Shown here in pieces: positions 5,681-8,277 of a DNA stretch of 8,277 bases (positions are counted from its first letter, which is position 1; every line of letters begins with the position of its first letter). This DNA comes from Clostridia bacterium (lineage in GTDB: Bacteria > Bacillota > Clostridia > Christensenellales > Borkfalkiaceae): NCBI GenBank assembly GCA_017505675.1, contig JAFVOV010000019.1, positions 1 to 8,277 on the forward strand, given 5' to 3'. A program made the translations under genes and the position numbers. The notes below the pieces were generated by a model. The model made no database searches. It was not told the origin of the DNA and was given only the letters and a program-made list of their open reading frames with translations.

Positions 5681-7180
5681 ATGAAAACTACAAAAAGACC
5701 TACAGCGCATACTTTGCCGAAAAAAATAACTGATAAACTCCCGGAAATTCGCGCAGTAGAGAAAAAGAAAATTATATTTTTAGGTTCTGAAGCAGCGCCG
5801 TTTATTGCAACCGGTGGGCTTGCCGACGTTTTAGGTTCTTTACCTAAAGCGCTTGCTAAAAATAAAAATTTTGATATTAGCGTTATTTTGCCACTATATA
5901 GTAATATTTCTAAAGAATTTAAGTCTAAATTCAAGTTCGTTATGAATTTTAACGTTTCCGTGAGTTGGCGTTTACAGTATTGTGGTGTATTTTATTATGA
6001 ATATCAAGGCGTTAAATTCTATTTTATAGATAACGAATTTTATTTTAAGCGTGAAGGAAATATTTACGGCTTTTATGACGACGGGGAAAGGTTTGCTTTC
6101 TTTTCTCGCGCTGCACTTGATACAATTGCAAGGTTGGATATTTACCCTGATATTTTGCATTGTAACGACTGGCAGACGGCAGCATCAATTATATATTTAA
6201 AAGGAATGTATTACGGTGATGATAAATTCCGCAAGATAAAATCAGTTTTCACTATTCATAATATAGAATATCAAGGTAAATTCGGTATGGATACTTTTGG
6301 TGACTTGTTTGGGTTTAGCGAATCAATTAAAAATTTCGTTGAACTAGACGGCGGAGTAAACCTTATGAAAGGCGCTATTGAGATGACCGATATAGTTTCA
6401 ACCGTAAGTCCAACGTATGCTGAAGAAATTAAAACTCCGTTTTTTGCTCACGGGCTAGATGGCATTATTAACGTAAACGCTAGAAAGTTATCTGGGATTT
6501 TGAACGGTATTGATATAGATTATTATAACCCTGAAACTGATAAATGCTTATTTAAAAATTACTCTGTTGATGATTTATCCGGAAAGGCAGTTTGTAAAAG
6601 TGAACTTCAAAAAATGCTTGGGCTTCCCGTCCGCAGCGAAGTGCCTATTATTGCCATCATTTCAAGGTTAGTTTCACATAAAGGTCTTGATTTAGTAAAA
6701 TATGCGCTTGAATCAATATTGTCGCAAGACGTTCAAGTTATTATTTTAGGTAAGGGTGAAATTGGATACGAAAATTATTTCACCAACGTTGCCAACGCAT
6801 ATAAAGGTAAATGCGCAACAATAATTGCATATAATCAAGATTTATCTAGAAAAATTTATTCTGGTTCGGATATTTTCTTGATGCCGTCAAAGATGGAGCC
6901 GTGCGGTCTTTCACAGATGATAGCAAGCCGTTACGGAACGGTGCCAGTGGTAAGAGAAACAGGTGGGCTAAATGACAGTATTAAAGGCTATACAGGCGTT
7001 AAAGGTAACGGTTTTACTTTCCACGATTATAATGCGCATGATATGCTTTACGTGGTTAACGAAGCGATAAGAACCTTTAAAGATAAAGATGCGTGGGCAG
7101 ACGTTCAACGTCGTGCAATGACTACTGATTTTTCTTGGAAAATACAAGCGGGCGAATATGAGAAATTATACAACAAATAA
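5681..7180 (+). CDS. glgA: Glycogen synthase (ADP-glucose, GT5 family)
   Basis: Transfers glucose from ADP-glucose to the non-reducing end of alpha-1,4-glucan; retaining GT-B fold, cytoplasmic. The N-terminal GT5 domain begins at about residue 30 (IIFLGSEAAPF) with the ADP-glucose loop ATGGLADV at 43-50, and holds HCNDWQTA (160-167) and TIHNIEYQG (191-199). After LNGID (275-279) comes the second Rossmann domain. It carries SRLVSHKGLDL (328-338; Arg329 and Lys334 match nucleotide-binding residues of E. coli GlgA) and EPCGL (406-410; Glu406), then ETGGL (426-430). The protein ends in DFSWKIQAGEYEKLY, the usual C-terminal pattern. Two oddities: the loop normally reads KTGGL but here Ala43 replaces Lys, and about 28 mostly basic residues precede the usual start. 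The Shine-Dalgarno at 5669-5674 supports this start, and no later Met offers a sensible alternative. The length of 499 is slightly above the common 475-485 because of the extension. Confidence 0.97.
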   Translation: MKTTKRPTAHTLPKKITDKLPEIRAVEKKKIIFLGSEAAPFIATGGLADVLGSLPKALAKNKNFDISVILPLYSNISKEFKSKFKFVMNFNVSVSWRLQYCGVFYYEYQGVKFYFIDNEFYFKREGNIYGFYDDGERFAFFSRAALDTIARLDIYPDILHCNDWQTAASIIYLKGMYYGDDKFRKIKSVFTIHNIEYQGKFGMDTFGDLFGFSESIKNFVELDGGVNLMKGAIEMTDIVSTVSPTYAEEIKTPFFAHGLDGIINVNARKLSGILNGIDIDYYNPETDKCLFKNYSVDDLSGKAVCKSELQKMLGLPVRSEVPIIAIISRLVSHKGLDLVKYALESILSQDVQVIILGKGEIGYENYFTNVANAYKGKCATIIAYNQDLSRKIYSGSDIFLMPSKMEPCGLSQMIASRYGTVPVVRETGGLNDSIKGYTGVKGNGFTFHDYNAHDMLYVVNEAIRTFKDKDAWADVQRRAMTTDFSWKIQAGEYEKLYNK

Positions 7181-7187
7181 AACATGC

Positions 7188-7192
7188 AGGAG
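7188..7192 (+). promoter_or_regulatory. Ribosome binding site of glgP
   Basis: AGGAG lies 6 bases before ATG 7199, in the 18-base gap after glgA. It favours 7199 over the further in-frame ATGs at 7208 and 7226. Confidence 0.85.
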
Positions 7193-7198
7193 ATTTGA

Positions 7199-8277
7199 AT
7201 GAACACAATGACAGAAAAAGACGCAATGTCGTTAATAAGAAGTAAATTATCAAAATATTTTGGCGTTGCGCCTAGCGAGGCTAGTAAAGAACAAATATAT
7301 AAAGCAGTAGTAATGTGCGTGAGAGATATTCTTCTTGAAAAACGCAGCGCGTTTAACAAAAAGTATCGCACAAAAGGTGGTAAAAGAGTTTATTACCTTT
7401 GTATGGAATTTTTGCTAGGCCAGTCGCTAAAAAATAATACTTATAATTTAAGTATTCAAGATGCTTTTAATGGCGCGCTTAAAAAGGAATTTAATTGTTC
7501 TTTAGAAGAATTATATGAAATTGAACCAGATGCAGGGCTTGGCAACGGCGGGCTTGGTAGGCTTGCCGCTTGCTTTATGGATGCGCTTGCAAGTCAAGAT
7601 TATCCTGCAATGGGATATTCTATAAGATATGAATACGGTCTTTTTAAACAAAAAATAGTTGACGGTTGGCAAATGGAACTACCTGACGTTTGGTTACCTG
7701 GCGGAGAAGTTTGGCTTACTCAAAGACTCGATAAGACTTTTAAGGTTAAATTTGATGGTCATATAGAAGAATACTGGACGGAAGACGGATTAAAAATTGC
7801 GCATTATGATGCTAAAGAAGTTGAAGCAGTTGCATACGACATGATGATTTCTGGTAAAGATAGCGAAGCCGTTTCTGTTTTAAGGTTATGGAAAGCGCAA
7901 AACATACGCGATTTTGATATGAAAACCTTTTCTCAAGGCGATTATATCCGCAGTATGCAAGAAGATAATGAAGCAGATTTAATTTCAAAGGTTTTATATC
8001 CGTCGGATAACCATTTTGAAGGTAAATCGTTAAGGTTAAAACAACAATATTTACTAGTTTCTGCGGCGCTTCAAGATATCGTTTCAGACCACGTTAAACG
8101 CTATGGCTCGTTAGATACGTTGCCTGAAAAGGCGGCTATACACATTAACGATACCCACCCGGCGCTTTGTATTCCTGAACTTATGAGAATACTTATGGAT
8201 GAACGTGGCTATTCGTGGGATGCTGCTTGGAGTATCGTAACTAGAACTGTTGCATATACTAATCATACCGTTATGAG
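7199..8277 (+). CDS. glgP: Glycogen phosphorylase, N-terminal part (cut by the window edge)
   Basis: Cleaves terminal alpha-1,4 glucose units of glycogen with inorganic phosphate, releasing glucose-1-phosphate; PLP-dependent GT35 enzyme, cytoplasmic. The frame ATG 7199 to the end gives 359 codons plus two bases, a bit under half of the roughly 800 residues typical of the family. Visible family motifs are YYLCMEFLLG (65-74), EPDAGLGNGGLGRLA (109-123), GYSIRYEYGLFKQ just after, then PDVWLPGGEVW. Next come YPSDNHFEGKSLRLKQQY and HINDTHPAL (315-323). The fragment ends in RTVAYTNHTVM, whose His356 corresponds to the conserved active-site histidine. The PLP-binding lysine lies in the missing C-terminal half, so integrity of the full gene cannot be judged. 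Small departures from the usual motif (Cys68 where SMEF is common, Gln75 where Arg is common) look benign. Its place behind glgA puts breakdown in the same operon as synthesis. Confidence 0.96.
   Translation, partial: MNTMTEKDAMSLIRSKLSKYFGVAPSEASKEQIYKAVVMCVRDILLEKRSAFNKKYRTKGGKRVYYLCMEFLLGQSLKNNTYNLSIQDAFNGALKKEFNCSLEELYEIEPDAGLGNGGLGRLAACFMDALASQDYPAMGYSIRYEYGLFKQKIVDGWQMELPDVWLPGGEVWLTQRLDKTFKVKFDGHIEEYWTEDGLKIAHYDAKEVEAVAYDMMISGKDSEAVSVLRLWKAQNIRDFDMKTFSQGDYIRSMQEDNEADLISKVLYPSDNHFEGKSLRLKQQYLLVSAALQDIVSDHVKRYGSLDTLPEKAAIHINDTHPALCIPELMRILMDERGYSWDAAWSIVTRTVAYTNHTVM

Noticed and set aside
5290..5934. Reverse-strand open frames opposite the end of glgD and the start of glgA
   Set aside because: They overlap each other and well-supported genes, lack ribosome binding sites and motifs, and mirror the hexapeptide-repeat coding pattern of glgD.
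7105..7371. Reverse-strand open frame with hydrophobic stretches over the glgA-glgP junction
   Set aside because: It is opposite confirmed coding on both sides and the well-formed glgP ribosome binding site. The hydrophobicity is the usual product of reading AT-rich genes backwards.
1..8277. A novel defence, mobile or secretion system
   Set aside because: Every gene belongs to a well-known central or glycogen metabolism family, gaps are too short to hide further genes, and no transposase, integrase, direct-repeat array or tRNA-like structure is visible.

Overview
The window is one densely packed glycogen-metabolism gene cluster, all on the + strand, in the order pgi - glgB - glgC - glgD - glgA - glgP. 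The AT-rich sequence, the purine-rich Shine-Dalgarno sites (AAGGAG, AGGAG, AGGGGG) and above all the paired glgC and glgD genes point to a low-GC Bacillota member, most likely a clostridial lineage. The exact taxon cannot be named from the sequence.

Layout: 1-1431 is glucose-6-phosphate isomerase, and its frame is already open at the first base of the window. The glgB region covers 1425-3327, glgC 3354-4556, glgD 4558-5670 and glgA 5681-7180. glgP starts at 7199 and runs off the right edge. Gaps between genes are 1-26 bases, and no convincing terminator or promoter is visible, so the genes are probably co-transcribed from a promoter outside the window. There is no non-coding stretch over 300 bases, and I saw no RNA gene, mobile element or CRISPR array.

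How the genes work together: Pgi interconverts fructose-6-P and glucose-6-P. A phosphoglucomutase, not present here, would supply glucose-1-P. GlgC, with its GlgD partner, makes ADP-glucose; GlgA extends alpha-1,4 chains; GlgB adds alpha-1,6 branches; GlgP releases glucose-1-P again. The cluster therefore encodes both synthesis and breakdown of the store.

The main anomaly is in glgB. Its conserved N-terminal segment is encoded from 1425 in a different frame from the rest of the gene. The two frames meet at a run of six A at 1555-1560. Removing one A joins them into a full-length enzyme of about 633 residues. This is a frameshift, a sequencing or assembly error, or a case of N-terminal truncation with start at 1549. 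A 9-bp perfect inverted repeat lies just upstream, at the pgi/glgB junction. Otherwise this is a conventional glycogen operon, and I found no evidence of a new biological system.
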